In this document: positions 24,245 to 36,742 of the stretch, in pieces
How positions within the stretch are numbered: position 1 is the stretch's first letter
How the letters are laid out: each line of letters begins with the position of its first letter
Source of the DNA: Microcebus murinus
Lineage: Eukaryota; Chordata; Mammalia; Primates; Cheirogaleidae
Length of the DNA: 64,000 nt
Assembly: GCF_040939455.1 (NCBI RefSeq)
Contig: NC_134109.1
Coordinates: 67,868,501 to 67,932,500 of the forward strand
Reading direction: 5' to 3'
Program-made: the position numbers and the translations under genes
Notes under the pieces: model-generated
The model's database searches: none
What the model was told of the DNA's origin: nothing
What the model saw: the letters and a program-made list of their open reading frames with translations, nothing else

Positions 24245-24395
24245 CAGCATCCACAGTGTTACGTAGAAGGAAGCTGGGGCCTAGAGAGGTTGGTGACTGT
24301 CCCTAGGCCGTGCCGTTTACAGTGGCACATTGGGACCAGATGCAGGTCTCTGGGTTCCTGAGCCAGGATTGTTCTGCTACACCAAGCTGCATGAC
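24245..24395 (+). repeat. MIR 3' half
   Basis: It contains 'ggaagctggggcctagagag', then 'ccaggattgttctgctacac' and 'caagctgc'. This is the end of a MIR consensus on the plus strand. Confidence 0.65.
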
Positions 24396-24399
24396 TGAA

Positions 24400-25125
24400 C
24401 AGTCACTCTTGAAGCAGGAAAGATAAAAAGGAAATAGAGAGAATGCCAGGAGAGTACCCTAACCCTGGGTGGTATTGCCAATGAATAGTATAAAAAATAG
24501 AGGCTTGATCTCCTGATATTTTATCACATTACTCCTCTCTGATGGTTAGTTTCTACTTCTGGTACTTTTTAGTAAATTCTAGGTCCTTACTTTGAGAAGC
24601 CAGGAGGATTTGGGGTCTTAGGGATACTTACAGCCTTCCATAATATTAAAGGTCATTGCTTTGAAGACACATCTGGCAAAGAGAAGAGTCTGGGCTCAGA
24701 GAGGCCTCTGGGCCTTGTGGGAACTGCAGGGGGCCTGGTGAATTGCTGCCGAGGCCTGGGGGAGGCACTCAGACTCAGCACTTAGCTACATTAAGGAGTG
24801 AGTTGCAGACAAATCAGAAGTCACAGGCAGGGGCTGGGGTGTGAGATGTATTAAGAATCTCTGGGAGTCCTGCTTGTGTGCACTGCAGGAAGGATGGGAA
24901 AATAAAGAAGCCATACAATACAGTGATGACTGAATAGAAAAGAAGATGTACAAAGATAGGTTACAAATATTCTGGATGTGCTGAGCTGGGGGCAGTATAT
25001 AGTTGTATTGTGTGTTATAGAGAAGTCCTGTGGCTTACTCGGGGAGAAGATCCGTGGGTGAGCCACAACCAAGAGCATCTGGACAGAGGGAGCATTCAGG
25101 ATGGATGCCTGAGCAAACTGAACAA
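24400..25125. other. No recognised feature
   Basis: No gene or repeat is identified. The 142-codon minus-strand ORF at 24851-25279 overlaps this stretch and a MIR piece, and I treat it as chance. Confidence 0.45.
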
Positions 25126-25129
25126 GTAC

Positions 25130-25210
25130 TGAATTTGAGCAAGTAGATGGCAAGCTGGGATTCAAAGCGAGGCAGTTTAGCTTCACAGTTAGAGCTCTCA
25201 ACCACTGTGT
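25130..25210 (+). repeat. MIR 3' fragment
   Basis: It contains 'ggcaagctgggattcaaagc', 'gaggcagtttagcttcacag' and 'agagctctcaaccactgtgt', the order of the MIR 3' end. Confidence 0.65.
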
Positions 25211-25214
25211 ACCT

Positions 25215-25905
25215 GTCTGTCTTGCTGAGCTGCCCATGCCCACTATGATCCAAGGCCTGGGAGAAATAGCCAAGCCCAATAAGTTCTCACTGTTTGGATG
25301 CTGTCTTCCAACCAGGTTTGTTCTGGGAGTTAGAAGTAAACTTCCTCCAAAATGTTCCTACCCTTTAGTGTTCTCCGGGGATTACTTAGTCAGGTAAGTC
25401 ATTGGGATGCATTCTGGCCCAAGACCACCCTTAGTTATATGACCATAACTTGCAGGTTCCTGGGGAATCTTTCATCTTTGAATACATTGCATTCTTATAT
25501 GCTACCCCCCTTTAATCTTGGTAACTGAATATCTCCTGGTATTCCCTGCCCTTTGGATCAACCCAGAGCCTTCTGGTGATCCCACACTTCCCTGTGCTTT
25601 CTTCATGTTCCCCTGCCTCTGAGCTTCTGGCTTCTAAAGAAGCTGTTTCTGCCTCCCTCATGCAGAATCTGAATGTAGCATTTCTCCCACATTGGTTTCC
25701 ACAGGAATCCTAGTCCCATGAAATAGACTTTAGTGAAGACTTGAAGGTCACAGTTTGACATGTATGATCTTTCACCAGCTTTGCTGATTCTATTCCTACT
25801 TTATATCTTTCTCCCTTGAATATCAGTCAAGGCTCTATCCACATTGGGGCAGCCATGGAGGAGTGAGGAGTCTTTACTTTTATACCCTAACAACTACCAC
25901 AAATA
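25215..25905. other. No recognised feature
   Basis: No gene or identifiable repeat is seen. Confidence 0.45.
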
Positions 25906-25909
25906 AATA

Positions 25910-26147
25910 CTGTTCATTTTCTAAGAATTCTGGTAAATAAAAAATTATCTGATTACAAGCACTTTTGCTAGGGTGAAAATATATAAAACCAGAGATACTA
26001 CTTTATACCTGGCATCTAATTGACTAGGGTATTGATTATGTCATTACTGGACTATTTGTATTCCTAATAAATGTTTTACTGCATATTCAGCGCTATACAC
26101 CATACATCTGGACACGGAAAGCACTTATCTCAAACTTTTAAAATCTC
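25910..26147 (+). repeat. Direct repeat copy A (about 238 bp)
   Basis: It is homologous over its full length to 26513-26738. Shared blocks include 'aatatataaaaccagagata', 'ctagggtattgattatg', 'cattactggactat' and 'tacatctggaca'. Flanking sequence on either side differs from that of copy B. Confidence 0.88.
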
Positions 26148-26428
26148 TGTCTGCCAGCTTCTTTTGTTCAGTGTAAGCCTATGACTTTGCTTTTAGTTCT
26201 CACACCAAATACACATGCAGTTAGAGCCTGAAGTATTATGTCGATCCCATTCCATCTCTCCTTTCCCACATGGGACTTAGTAGCCTGGAATATATTGATG
26301 TTTTGGTATTTTTTTTAAGTTTTATGCTTTCCTAGGTTTACTTTATGATTCCAGCAATCCTTTTCACGTCTTGTTAGTGAGTCCACAAACAAGTAGTCTC
26401 CCTGATAGTACAGACACATCTAGCATTT

Positions 26429-26503
26429 TCTTGAACTCCTGACCTCAAGTAATCCTCCCACCTCAGCTTCCCAAAGTGTTAGGATCACAGGCATGAACCA
26501 CTG
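26429..26503 (-). mobile_element. Alu monomer fragment, reverse
   Basis: 'gaactcctgacctcaagtaa' and 'cctcagcttcccaaagtgtt' lead into 'cacaggcatgaaccactg'. This matches the first 75 or so bases of an Alu left monomer or FLAM in reverse. No poly-T head or target duplication is visible. It directly abuts direct-repeat copy B. Confidence 0.75.
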
Positions 26504-26512
26504 TTTAAAATG

Positions 26513-26738
26513 CTGTTTATTTTCCAGGAATTTGGTAAATAAAAAATGGTCTCATTACCAGCACTTTTGCTTGGGTGCAAATATATAAAACCAGAGATAC
26601 TACTTTGTACCTGACACCTAGCTGACTAGGGTATTGATTATGCCATTACTGGACTATCTGCATGAATTTCTAATGTTTGACTACCTATTCAGTGTTATAC
26701 ACTATACATCTGGACAGGGACAGCACTTTTTAAATCTC
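26513..26738 (+). repeat. Direct repeat copy B (about 226 bp)
   Basis: It is a diverged copy (roughly 85-90% by eye) of 25910-26147 in the same orientation, starting ten bases after an Alu fragment. The spacing of about 603 bp between copy starts is mostly unrelated sequence. Confidence 0.88.
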
Positions 26739-26739
26739 C

Positions 26740-27290
26740 TCAGGCTCACATCTAGTGTTTTCTTTTGGGCAAAAGTTGTATATGATATGTAAGTATTTTT
26801 AATATTTGTGTTCCTTTCTCTAGAACCATGGGAATTCCTCCTGATTGTTCTTTTTGGCATAGATTTTCTGAATTTCTTTTCACTTAAAAGACCCATGGGG
26901 GATTTAGTATAATTGGAAAGGAGATCTCCAATACAGAGGAGTTGAGGGAGGTCACTCACTCTTTATTTCTGAGGATTGCACAGGGCCTCAAACAATGTGA
27001 TCTTTCTGGGTTCAAGGAGTTAGGAATCTGCTACCATTATTTTTTGTTTGTTTTGTTTGTCAGTGTGCAGGAGCAGCTTCCATCCTTTATTGCACAAAGT
27101 AAAGGGGTGTCTAACTCCATCTTTTTTTTTTTCCCTAGAGAAAAAGTTAATTTTTACTTTGGGGAAAATACAAGAGTCAAAGTTTAAAATAGATTACAAT
27201 ATTCACTGATGAGGCTAAACAATTAGAAGTTTGTAAAATCTTTTTTTCTTGGGTAAAAAAATGGAAAAAAAAGAAAAAGTTTTATGGATT
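26740..27290. other. No recognised feature
   Basis: No gene or named repeat is seen. There is a T run near 27121. Confidence 0.4.
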
Positions 27291-27296
27291 TTATTA

Positions 27297-27575
27297 ATAA
27301 TAGTAGGTAGCATTTGTTGAGTCTGTATGTGTTAGGCACTGTCCTAAGCATTTTTCAGTTTCTCATCTTAGTTATTATAACAACTCTATGACATTCCATA
27401 AGAATAAACTTATATCTTTATTTTATATTAATAGATAAGGAATGCATGATGCACAGAGAGGTTCAACAGCTTTCCCGAGGTCACACAGCTAATAAATGGA
27501 AGAGTAACAATTTTAACCTTGGCAATCTGGTCCAATGCTCACACTCTTAGCTACAAGGTTACACTGCCATATATT
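27297..27575 (+). repeat. MIR SINE, nearly full length
   Basis: It reads 'tagcatttgttgagtctgta', 'gttaggcactgtcctaagca', 'cagagaggttcaacagcttt', 'cccgaggtcacacagctaat' and 'ggcaatctggtccaatgctc', then 'acactgcc'. This is the full MIR order with an internal AT-rich insertion near 27400. Confidence 0.9.
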
Positions 27576-27579
27576 GAGT

Positions 27580-28475
27580 CATTTTGAATTTTTTCCTCTT
27601 TTAAGTACAACCTCCCACAACATATGGGAGCACAGGAGAAGTGGCAGTTTTAGCCTTTTTTTTCTTGTTGTTGTTTGTTTATTTAATAGCGGGGTTTAAA
27701 AAAAGGCACTATGCAGTCTAAATCAAGTTTAATTAGACTCGTGTGGAAAACATAACAATTATCCATGCCAAATTTCCAACATTTTTCTTTTTTCATGTTC
27801 AATTATTAATAGTCACTGGTGCACATATTGTTTCATTTATTTTCTAAGTGGAATAATTAAAGTTTGCATGGGATTCTAACTGTTGCCTAAGTTCTTTAAG
27901 AATCTTTATCTAAAGGGAACATTTTCTCTAAAAAATAATAAATTCATTTGTTTGTGGGATGTATCTTCCCTTGGAGAATATGGTGTTGCCAGGTGTGGAA
28001 TCTTGGCATGAAATGAAACTTTCCTTTTCCTTCCTCCCTTGAGCTGGTGGGAGGGGTTAAGGGGGTGAGTGAGCAGAGTATGTGGAAAAGGAGGTATAGA
28101 GGAGAGCCCAGAAAGAGGAGACCCTTTCATTAGGTCCTAGATATCCCTGTTTGTCCCCAGCTTTCTGTGCTGGAACTGAAGTTTTAGAAGAACCCTTATT
28201 AAGAGGTTCCCTTGATCCAGATTGTCTGTATGTGATTTTTTTTAATAGTAATTCTCCTTTATTTTGCAGAGGAAAAGATAATGGCTATCTTCTTCTTCCC
28301 AAATATGAATAAGGGTGTTCTTGTATTGCTTTTATAATTCAATTTAAAAATCCCTTCACGATAGTTTTCAACATTTTCTTCAGAATATTTGTCCTTTACC
28401 CAAGCCATAGGAAGGTTCATAGAAATATAACTAAATATCATTGTTATGTGAAAATAGCCATCGATAGAGCATTGG
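27580..28475. other. No recognised feature
   Basis: No gene or identifiable repeat is seen. Confidence 0.4.
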
Positions 28476-28479
28476 TATA

Positions 28480-28760
28480 AATGACTTAAAAGTAAAAAAT
28501 TTTTAGGGTTATCTCCAACATTGAAAATAATATGGTAATCACAGAAAATTCAGAGAAATAGAAGCAAAGAAAAACAAATTTCCACTGTCACTATACCCAA
28601 GAGAGAGAAAAAAAACCTTACTGTTTTCACATATTTTCTGTTTCTATGAAGGGCTTTTTACACCTTTTTCTATGTAGAGTTTTTGTTTATGGTTCTTGGT
28701 TATGCTCATACTATAAATACAGTTTTGTTTTCTGCTTTGTTGAAAAGATGTGTGAGGTTC
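28480..28760 (-). repeat. Possible ancient L1 3' UTR fragment
   Basis: A segment with 'cagaaaattcagagaaatag', 'ccactgtcactatacccaag' and 'tttttctatgtagagttttt' resembles old L1 3' UTR blocks. It is diverged, and strand and family are uncertain. Confidence 0.35.
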
Positions 28761-28964
28761 GGAGACAGCTGGCTCAGAACCTTGCTGAGCATACCTTGCC
28801 ACAGTGTGGCTTTGCAGATCTTTGGCTGGCAGCCTGGTTCATTAATATCGCCACGATGCTTCCTGCGTGCCCTGCGTGGTGCTGAGTGCGGGGCAGGTCC
28901 TGCCTCTCAGCATCTCATGGTTTACCTGGAGAAGACAAGCAGGCACTTCATGGCTACGTTTAGT

Positions 28965-29880
28965 TTTTATTTTTAAACGTTCTTCATTATGGAAAATTGC
29001 AAACATGTACAGAGGTAAAGAGAATGTAATATAGATCCCATGTGCCTCTCTCCCAGTATCAACAACTATCCATTTATGGCCAATCTTGCTTCTTCTGGAC
29101 CCCAGCCTCCCCTCCCTACTCCTGATTATTTTGAGGCAAATCCCTGACATCCAATTTTTTTCACTAGTAAATATTTCTGTACACATCTCTAAAAGATAAG
29201 GACTCTTTTTTTCTTTTAATGCTGTATTACCATTCTCGCACCTTACAAATTCTCTAATATAATTGAATATGGAGTAGCTAAGTCAGTGTTGGCATTTGTG
29301 TCTCATTTTTCTTTTCGGTTTGCATCAGTATTCAAATAAGGTCCATACAGTGCAGTTGATTGACACGCCTCTGCAGTCCCTTTTAATCTACACATTCACT
29401 CTTTACCATCGTTTCCTTGTGATTTATTTTTTGCTTAGCTGGACTATTTATCCTGTAAAGTTTCTTCTTGTCTGGATTTTGCTTATTACATCCCTTGGAG
29501 TTAAATGTTAAATGTTCCTCTGTTTAACATATTCCTCTAACCTCTGTATTTCTTGTGAACTAGTAGTTACATCTAGAGGCTGTATCAAATTGTTTGAATT
29601 TTTTGTCAAGAATACTATATGAGGGGTATTATGCATTCCCATCAGAAGGCACTTAACATCGATTGCCCGTGTGCATGTATGAGTGAGTGAGAGAGACATG
29701 TTGACAGCCAGTGACAATTGTTGCTCCCTAAATCTACCAATTCATTAGGTGTTTCAAAATGTTATCTCATGTCAATCATTTCTTCATGTATTAGTTAAAC
29801 TACTTCTCCAAAGAGAAACTCCTGCTAATCAGCCATTTGGCCTTCCAGAGGTACAGTTATATAGGAAAGACAAGACTAAT
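28965..29880 (-). repeat. Ancient L1M-type 3' UTR, reverse
   Basis: The blocks come in consensus order: 'aaaattgcaaacatgtacag', 'ttattttgaggcaaatccct', 'ttcaaataaggtccatacag', 'ctgcagtcccttttaatcta', 'gttaaatgttcctctgttta', 'agtagttacatctagaggct' and 'gtcaagaatactatatgagg'. This is an old L1 3' UTR family read in reverse. It has no coding capacity. Confidence 0.75.
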
Positions 29881-30150
29881 ACTTGATCCTTTTACTTTAT
29901 TTACCAGTTTTCAAAATAGTTGGCTTTCTAGTGTCCAAAGATTACCAATTGGGAGTAGTTGGGAGGGAGAAAAAGGGGTGACTCGTTAAAAATTCATGAA
30001 TTTAAAAATATTGGTGTTTCAATACATTGAGTTTGTTCTTACTGAAACTAACATTGTCTCATCTTTGGCTAGTGGGAGCCCCTTTGTGTTGGTTCCCGAA
30101 TCCTTTTGAAACAACCCTAATAGTCTTTGACAGCTTCTTTGCTTTCTGCA

Positions 30151-30158
30151 TGCTAGGC
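30151..30158. repeat. Left 8-bp target duplication of a hAT element
   Basis: TGCTAGGC matches TTCTAGAC at 30443-30450 at 6 of 8 positions, the duplication length expected for hAT transposons. Confidence 0.6.
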
Positions 30159-30442
30159 CAGTGGTTCTCCAAGTGTGGTCTGAGGATGCCGAGGGGTTCT
30201 TAAGATCCTGTTAGGGAGTCCATAAGGTCAAAACAATTTCATAGTAATACTAAGACATAATTTAGTTCTTTTATTATCTCACGTGTGTATAGTGGAGTTT
30301 TCTAAGAGGCCACATATTGGCTATTGGAATGTGTGCATGTGTATTCTTATGTTTTCTAAAATTTTTAAAGGTAAGCTCTTTGAAGTATTGAATAATTTCT
30401 GAGTGTAAAGGGGTCCTAAGGCCAAAAACTGGAGAACTACTG
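30159..30442. mobile_element. hAT-Charlie nonautonomous DNA transposon
   Basis: The left end CAGTGGTTCTCCAAGTGTGG and the right end 'ccaaaaactggagaactactg' are inverted copies of each other. Interior blocks 'agtccataaggtcaaaacaa' and 'gagtgtaaaggggtcctaag' match the ends of a Charlie-group element with a large internal deletion. It is 284 bp, contains no transposase and is flanked by a diverged 8-bp duplication. Confidence 0.82.
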
Positions 30443-30525
30443 TTCTAGACACTGTCTTTTACATTTCCTGCCACATACATGTAATCATTGCTGGCCTTAT
30501 AAATTAGCTCTCCCTTTTTTTCAGC

Positions 30526-30548
30526 TGTGTGTGTGTGTGTCTATGAAA

Positions 30549-30586
<38 letters not shown>

Positions 30587-30587
30587 A
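30526..30587. repeat. (TG)n and (GA)n compound microsatellite
   Basis: A TG run of about eight units is followed within ten bases by a long GA run interrupted once by GACA. It is a likely length-polymorphic site. Confidence 0.95.
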
Positions 30588-30599
30588 TGTGAATGATCT

Positions 30600-33500
30600 G
30601 TTCCAAGTATCACAGTTAATAAGTGGTAAAACTAGAATTTGAAACTAGATGTTTATGTTAAACAGAATCACTGCTGTGCAAAAGTTTGGTCAATTAAAGT
30701 GTAGAAGCTATAAAGCCCGCATGCTATGTTAGACATGAATGTGTTAGGGTACACTAAGTAAAATTAGCTGTCCTTTTTCTCAAATGGAATGACGTTCAAA
30801 AAGGGAAAAACAAATGTAGGGGCAAGATGAGTGTCTGCTCTAGCTTCATGGTGTAATAGAAAACAATGTTCTGAATGTGTTGTCTTTCTGGTCATGGTAG
30901 GGAAATTCAGGATACAGTAGTAACTCATTAACTTTTGAAGCTCTCAGTCATCCAGAGAAGAGCCTGCCTTGCCTGTGGAGTTTGATAATGGCTCATGTGT
31001 TTTCTACTAATTTCTGAACCCAGGAAGCAATTTATTGCTCAACTGTGTGGCTTGGAAATACTTGTTTTCATCTTGCAGTTAGTTGAACCAAACTTTTCAA
31101 GAAAGCATCTTGCAATTTTAAAAGCTACATAATGGTGCCTTAAGCCTGGGACTCTCATTTTTCCATCACTGAATAGTAAACAAATCTCTAAAATATGCCT
31201 CCTTAAAATGACTGGGTTTTGTAGTCTCTGGGGAATTTTTATTTTGTCTCACTCTCTTGGACTGAACCCATCATTTTGTCACCATTTCTAATAACTATAG
31301 CTTTTCCTGGCTTATGACCAACATTAACTCTTATTTCCCAGGTACATGGAAGAGTTCCCTTGTAAGAAAAGGAAGTGTGCTTCCAAAACAGCAGTGGCTG
31401 TCTGAAGTTAGTGCATATACAGGAGAGCAGCAGTCTTACATAATGTCCTTGAGTATTTTACCAATGTAAGAAACACCTGACTACACCTGACAGCCTCAGG
31501 TGCCATCTGGAAAAGTGTCATCTTGTAGGAAGCTTGGATCAGAGCCCACATCACCATTCAGGTGCTTTGTAATTACTTTGTGGTTCCGGTGGAGAGTAGA
31601 GCAAAGATTATGTCAAAGATTGCAGGGCTCTGGATGGAATATAAATTTCTTTGTTGGAAAGTAAATTTTAAATACTGCATAAGTTTTTGTGTTTATGAGC
31701 AAATTCACTTTTCACTGGAGCATTGGTTTTTTGTCTCAACATTAAATCTGTCATAGTGAAATGATCTAAATATCTGCTTTAGGGGATTAGTTACATTGAG
31801 ATTTCTGTATTTGGACTATTAGTTTCTTGGGCTTTTCTAGCATGTCATCTCACTGACTTTGATGAAGGTAGCTTTAGAATACCTGAACATCAGAGTATAA
31901 AGTAGAAAAGTGGTTCTTTCATAGGGATGGGCTGAGAAACTCCATGCCACTACCATCTTGTCAAAATTTTTTTTTCTTTCATGTTTGCCACTTTGACCAA
32001 ATTCTAAAAAAAAAAAATAAGTCATTGAACAAACTCATCTTCACATGGAAGGCATATGGTATATGATGATAGGAGCCTTGAACTTATGGCTGGAGAATGC
32101 CAGGAATTCTGGGTTCTGGTAACACTGCAGATAGCCCCGCCTTGCTGCGCTTTGGTTTCCTGTTTAGAAAGTTCTCCTCATAAGGGCCTTGAAATACTAG
32201 GGGCAAAGGTGCTTTGTGTATGGAGTTTTCCATGAGGTGCAGTCCTGACTAAAAGGCTCGATTAAAGGTAGGTAAATGCTTTATAAAAACATGTTTTACA
32301 TGTATATGAAACATTAGTTTATGCCATGCTTATTTATTTACCTAAGTATGAAGTAGCCCAATCAATCTGAAGTCATTTAAATTTTGGGTTTTCTTTACTT
32401 AATTCCCTTCTTTCTCTTAAAAGCAAATAATATAAAGACCTGGGGAGTAGAAATTGGAACTAAATTAATTGCCTGAATACTGGAGAAAAAATTTTGTTGC
32501 AGTGGAAATAAGGACTAGATTATTTTTGTTTTCACTCTGTGTCTAATTAGAGACAACTTTGGAGCAGTCCATAAATCTCTTTTCAAGTCTCCAGGGAGAG
32601 TATCCATTGTAAAGTGAGCCATAACTTAACAACTCTTTATTTATGAGGACTGGCTTTGCTAAAAGTCTCTGTGGTGAGAACTCAGAATTCCAGGAATGCA
32701 TCTGGAGGTGGAATCTCTTATGCAGATGATTTCCAAGAGAAAATAAGGCTATGTTAGAATCTCTAAGTGTACTTTTGAAGCTCTGAAGACCCCTTCTCTC
32801 AAATCTCAGTGAGCCACTGTTGGTAGCAGTTGTGTTTGGAATGCTTTAAGTGTTTTAGAGTTAAAAAAAAAATAAAAACAAAACCAGCTAAAGTTAGGCT
32901 GATGGGGGAGATTGGGAATAGCTCATTAGAATAGCATTTCTCTCTGGAGAGTGCCACTCCTTCTAAAAAAAATAATGGTGTTGAATGATTTGAAGCTCAT
33001 AAGGTGACAGTCACGTTGCTGAGAATCTGGCAACATGTAATATACAAATTTGTGGTATTTTGGTTCTAAATTTAACTTTCTGGCGTGATGTCATTTTGCA
33101 TGAAGAGGCTACATGTAGGTGCTTTGGAGCCCAGTAACAGAAGCCAATAGGATTAGAAAACCTGCATCTCTTAGTTGAGGGTCAGCACCAAGCTGGAGTG
33201 AGTTCTCAAAGAGTAGGTGACAACATTGTGACGATGCCATGTTCCTCAGTTTGTTGGACTGGGTTTGTTGGGTTTCTGTTTTACTGAGGGAGGAGAGCTT
33301 CTCTATGCTTTTGATTATGCTATCTAATCCTTTACAACCCAACATTTTGTACCTTGGGTCTGGGAAGGAAATGTGTTTAAATTATTTATTGTATAGTTTT
33401 ATATAATTTGTATTTTTCTCTCTCTTACTTTGAGAGGCAAGTAGAACACAGAAAACCAAAGAACCCAGGTAATCTGCAAAAGAGATTTAGAGGGAAAAAA

Positions 33501-34820
33501 TCCCTAGAAAATTCAATAATATCTGAAGCTGTATATTTAAGTTTTAAAACATCAAATATTAGAACCCATTGATACCCATTCTCTACTTATCAAACTATTT
33601 GAAGTTTCATTTTTTAATTTGCTTAAAACATTTTTAACTTGATGTCTCGTAATATAGTCTTATAGTTCTGTGAGACTCTTCTGAAAGACAGTTTGTTTCA
33701 AAACAAAACAAATAACTTAGAAATAATCTTAACTATCCTCCAGTTTGTCGATTTTGTTTTGCTAATGAATCCAGTAACTTGTGATCGAAGTTATATTTTA
33801 GTCTTGGAATTCTCCATGCCTGTCTCTGGCATTAGCACATAATACACATTGGCTGGGTGGCTGGCTGGCGTAGTATTTACTAATAAAACTTGAAACAAAC
33901 CTTTGACCAGAGTATATTTGAATAAAGTCTTGGTGGAAAGTTTAAGAAGTATAGTGGAAAATATTAGAACCATTCTTCTTTTTGGGATTTAAAAACTTAG
34001 CCATTCTTCTGTGAATTGTTAGATACTATTTTGTAAGAACTCGTAATGTGTAAAATGTTCTGTAGGTATAAAAACTTTTGATGTGTAAAATGTCTTTTGT
34101 GTTACACATCGTCAGGCTGGTAGTCTCTTTTACTTTCGGAGTATTATTTAATCACTGTTCGAGAGTCAACAGAAGAATGAATAAATAGGGATTATTGTTG
34201 CCAATAGACACTGTTCCTCATGTGCCAACATTAAGTAAAACATGAATTTTAAAGCTACATCAAGCAACAGCTTGTCAAGTTAATTATAACATTCAGTGAT
34301 TCCTTAACAATCTAAAGTAATATGTCTTATCAGGTAAATGGCCATGTTTGGGAATTTTAACTTTTTTTAAAAAATGAATTGTGGCTACTTCCAGTGTATA
34401 AAGTTGAGTCTAGAGCCTGACATTGGGTTCATGTGGGACTCAGGCAGATTTGCTTCTGAAGCGGAGAAATTTCCCATCCTCCTGTCTGGCTTCCTGCCAT
34501 GGGCGCTGGTTCTGGCTCAGAGAGCTAGATCCAGGGCTCCGGAGTGAAGTGGGAGCCAGGAGGGAAATATGCCAGGCCTGCACATGTGGTTCTTTTTTGG
34601 AGAAAAGCTACCAGAAGTGTGACCAATCCTGGAGATTCTGTCCATTGTCAGTTTATTTGGGGACTTTAAGATGACAGGATAGTTGGGTTTCTCCTTTCTG
34701 GTACAAAAAAATGGCTTCTGTCTCATCTGTGGGATCTCCTTTTGAGATGTTCAAAAGAATATGACTGTGCTGGAGCATGGCAGGAGTAATTTCTTTTGTG
34801 GCTCTAGAATCTTCAGATTT
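30600..34820. other. No recognised feature
   Basis: This is the longest featureless stretch in the window. I see no exon-like ORF, processed pseudogene or nameable repeat. Short A runs occur near 32005 and 32865. It may be old unique sequence or repeats too diverged to read by eye. Confidence 0.45.
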
Positions 34821-34827
34821 GGAGAAA

Positions 34828-34844
34828 ATCATCCACATAATCTT
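34828..34844. repeat. Left target duplication of the Alu
   Basis: ATCATCCACATAATCTT is repeated exactly at 35181-35197. A perfect 17-bp duplication implies a fairly recent insertion. Confidence 0.95.
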
Positions 34845-35180
<336 letters not shown>

Positions 35181-35197
35181 ATCATCCACATAATCTT

Positions 35198-35400
35198 ATT
35201 TCTTTCATTTATTCCTTCCACAAATGTTTATTGAGTACTTCTAATGCGCCCAGCGCTGATTGGGTGCCGGACAACATGGGCATAATTCCCTGCCCTCACA
35301 GAGCTTCTGCTTGGGGAGACAGACACACAAATAAGTTGTCAGATAGTGATATGAGCTATGGAGAAAATTAAAACAGGGAAGGGGACAGGAATCATGCCAC
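35198..35400 (-). repeat. L2 LINE 3' end, reverse
   Basis: It contains 'cacaaatgtttattgagtac', 'ccctgccctcacagagcttc', 'gcttggggagacagacacac' and 'agatagtgatatgagctatg'. These blocks follow the reverse complement of the L2 3' end. The Alu at 34845-35180 inserted just upstream. Confidence 0.8.
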
Positions 35401-35654
35401 AGGGTGAGGGAACCTTGTTAGGATGTGAGGTCTTGCGCTACTTTTGGTGACTGGACCCACAGGCATGAAATACCACAGTCCTTTACTATAATGTGGCTGA
35501 TTGTGCTGTCATAGTCACCACTGCCATCATCACAGAAAGCACTTACCCCACACCTATTCGCAAGGTTGTGTACAGAATGAGTCACACAGCAAAGTGTCCT
35601 CAAGACTGACAGCCATCACACGGACACATGCAGAGGACTTACTAATGACAAATA

Positions 35655-35790
35655 GAAAAATGACTATTCATTCAACAAATGCTTATTGCATGAAGGCATA
35701 GACAAGGCATTGTGGAGGCTGGCAAGATAACTCACATAGGTACCTTGCCAAAGGGGCATGTGGTCTAGTCTAGAGTACTCATGGAGTAGA
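35655..35790 (-). repeat. L2 LINE 3' end fragment, reverse
   Basis: It starts 'actattcattcaacaaatgc' and passes 'ggcatagacaaggcattgtg' to 'ggggcatgtggtctagtcta'. It is diverged. Confidence 0.6.
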
Positions 35791-35799
35791 TCATTTGCA

Positions 35800-36480
35800 T
35801 GTCAGTGATTTAACACTGGGATAGACTGTGAAAGTCCATGTCATATGCTGATTTCTCATCTTGCTGAGGCCTGACTTTGAGTCAAGTGTTTTGGGACTTT
35901 AGCGCTCAGTCAAGTGCTAGTGTGGGGTAACTGAGTCAGTTCTCATGCTCACATTTCAGTGCAGCGCTGCTTCTATGTAGTATTTGACATGTAAAATGTC
36001 TTTGAAGGGAAATCTGATTTCTCTGAAAAATTTCTCTGAGAAGAAAGCCAGCTTCTAGTGTTGGTGAGGAAAGTACTATGTCTAAGACATGATGTTTCTT
36101 GGTCAGAAAATGGAATCATCGAGGGCCCCAAGGAAATATTTAGCATTTTGCTGCGGTTCATGAGGGAAATTTTATGTTGTCCTAATATTTGCCAGCTTGG
36201 ACATGAGCCTCTCATGAGTATTATCTGGCTGAATCCTGATAAGGGCTCTAAGGGCATGTGGACACAGGAGAATGTATCTCCCTTGCTTGAAGCAGAGATG
36301 CTCCATGTGCTGCTGCTCCTGGGCCCTAATATCAGGTTATTCTCTTTCCTTCGGAATAAAGCACCAGCCCTGTTTATGTGAGGGTTCCTGGCACTTGTTT
36401 CTCACACATACATATGTACACACCCACACACAGAAACAGGGCAAGGGAAAGCTCGGAAGGGGAAGGAAAAGCCATAAAAT
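35800..36480. other. No recognised feature apart from a short CA-rich run
   Basis: A CA/TA-rich run lies near 36405-36432. The 107-codon plus-strand ORF at 36058-36381 has a similar-length ORF opposite it and no family motif, so I do not call a gene. Confidence 0.45.
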
Positions 36481-36489
36481 ACAGTGATA

Positions 36490-36700
36490 GAAGCCGTAGA
36501 CTTCTCACTAACATCTACATTTTTCTCTTCCTGAGCCCACAGCAAGAATGCATTTCCCAGCCTCCATTGCAGTTAGGTGCAGCCTGAGTTCTAGCCAATA
36601 GAATGATGGTAAAGACAGCAGAGCCCATCAGCCCGAATCCCTGGTTCAATATGAGGAAGAGAACAACTCTTTCACTAGTTCCCTGTCATGGGAACAAGAA
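36490..36700. repeat. Unclassified ancient repeat
   Basis: The blocks 'gcatttcccagcctccattg', 'cagttaggtgcagcctgagt' and 'tctagccaatagaatgatgg' resemble a common old eutherian repeat that I cannot name with confidence. Confidence 0.35.
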
Positions 36701-36742
36701 CAGAGGTGTTTGAGCCATTTTACATTTTGGGGTCTATTTTGG

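Noticed and set aside
24851..25279. 142-codon minus-strand ORF
   Set aside because: It overlaps a MIR fragment, shows no domain or signal, and another frame is also open. It is a chance ORF.
30526..30587. Regular short repeats as a CRISPR-like array
   Set aside because: They are a dinucleotide microsatellite with no spacers, in a mammalian context.
36058..36381. 107-codon plus-strand ORF as a possible exon
   Set aside because: The opposite strand is open over the same interval, no splice sites or family motif stand out, and nothing nearby could be a partner exon.
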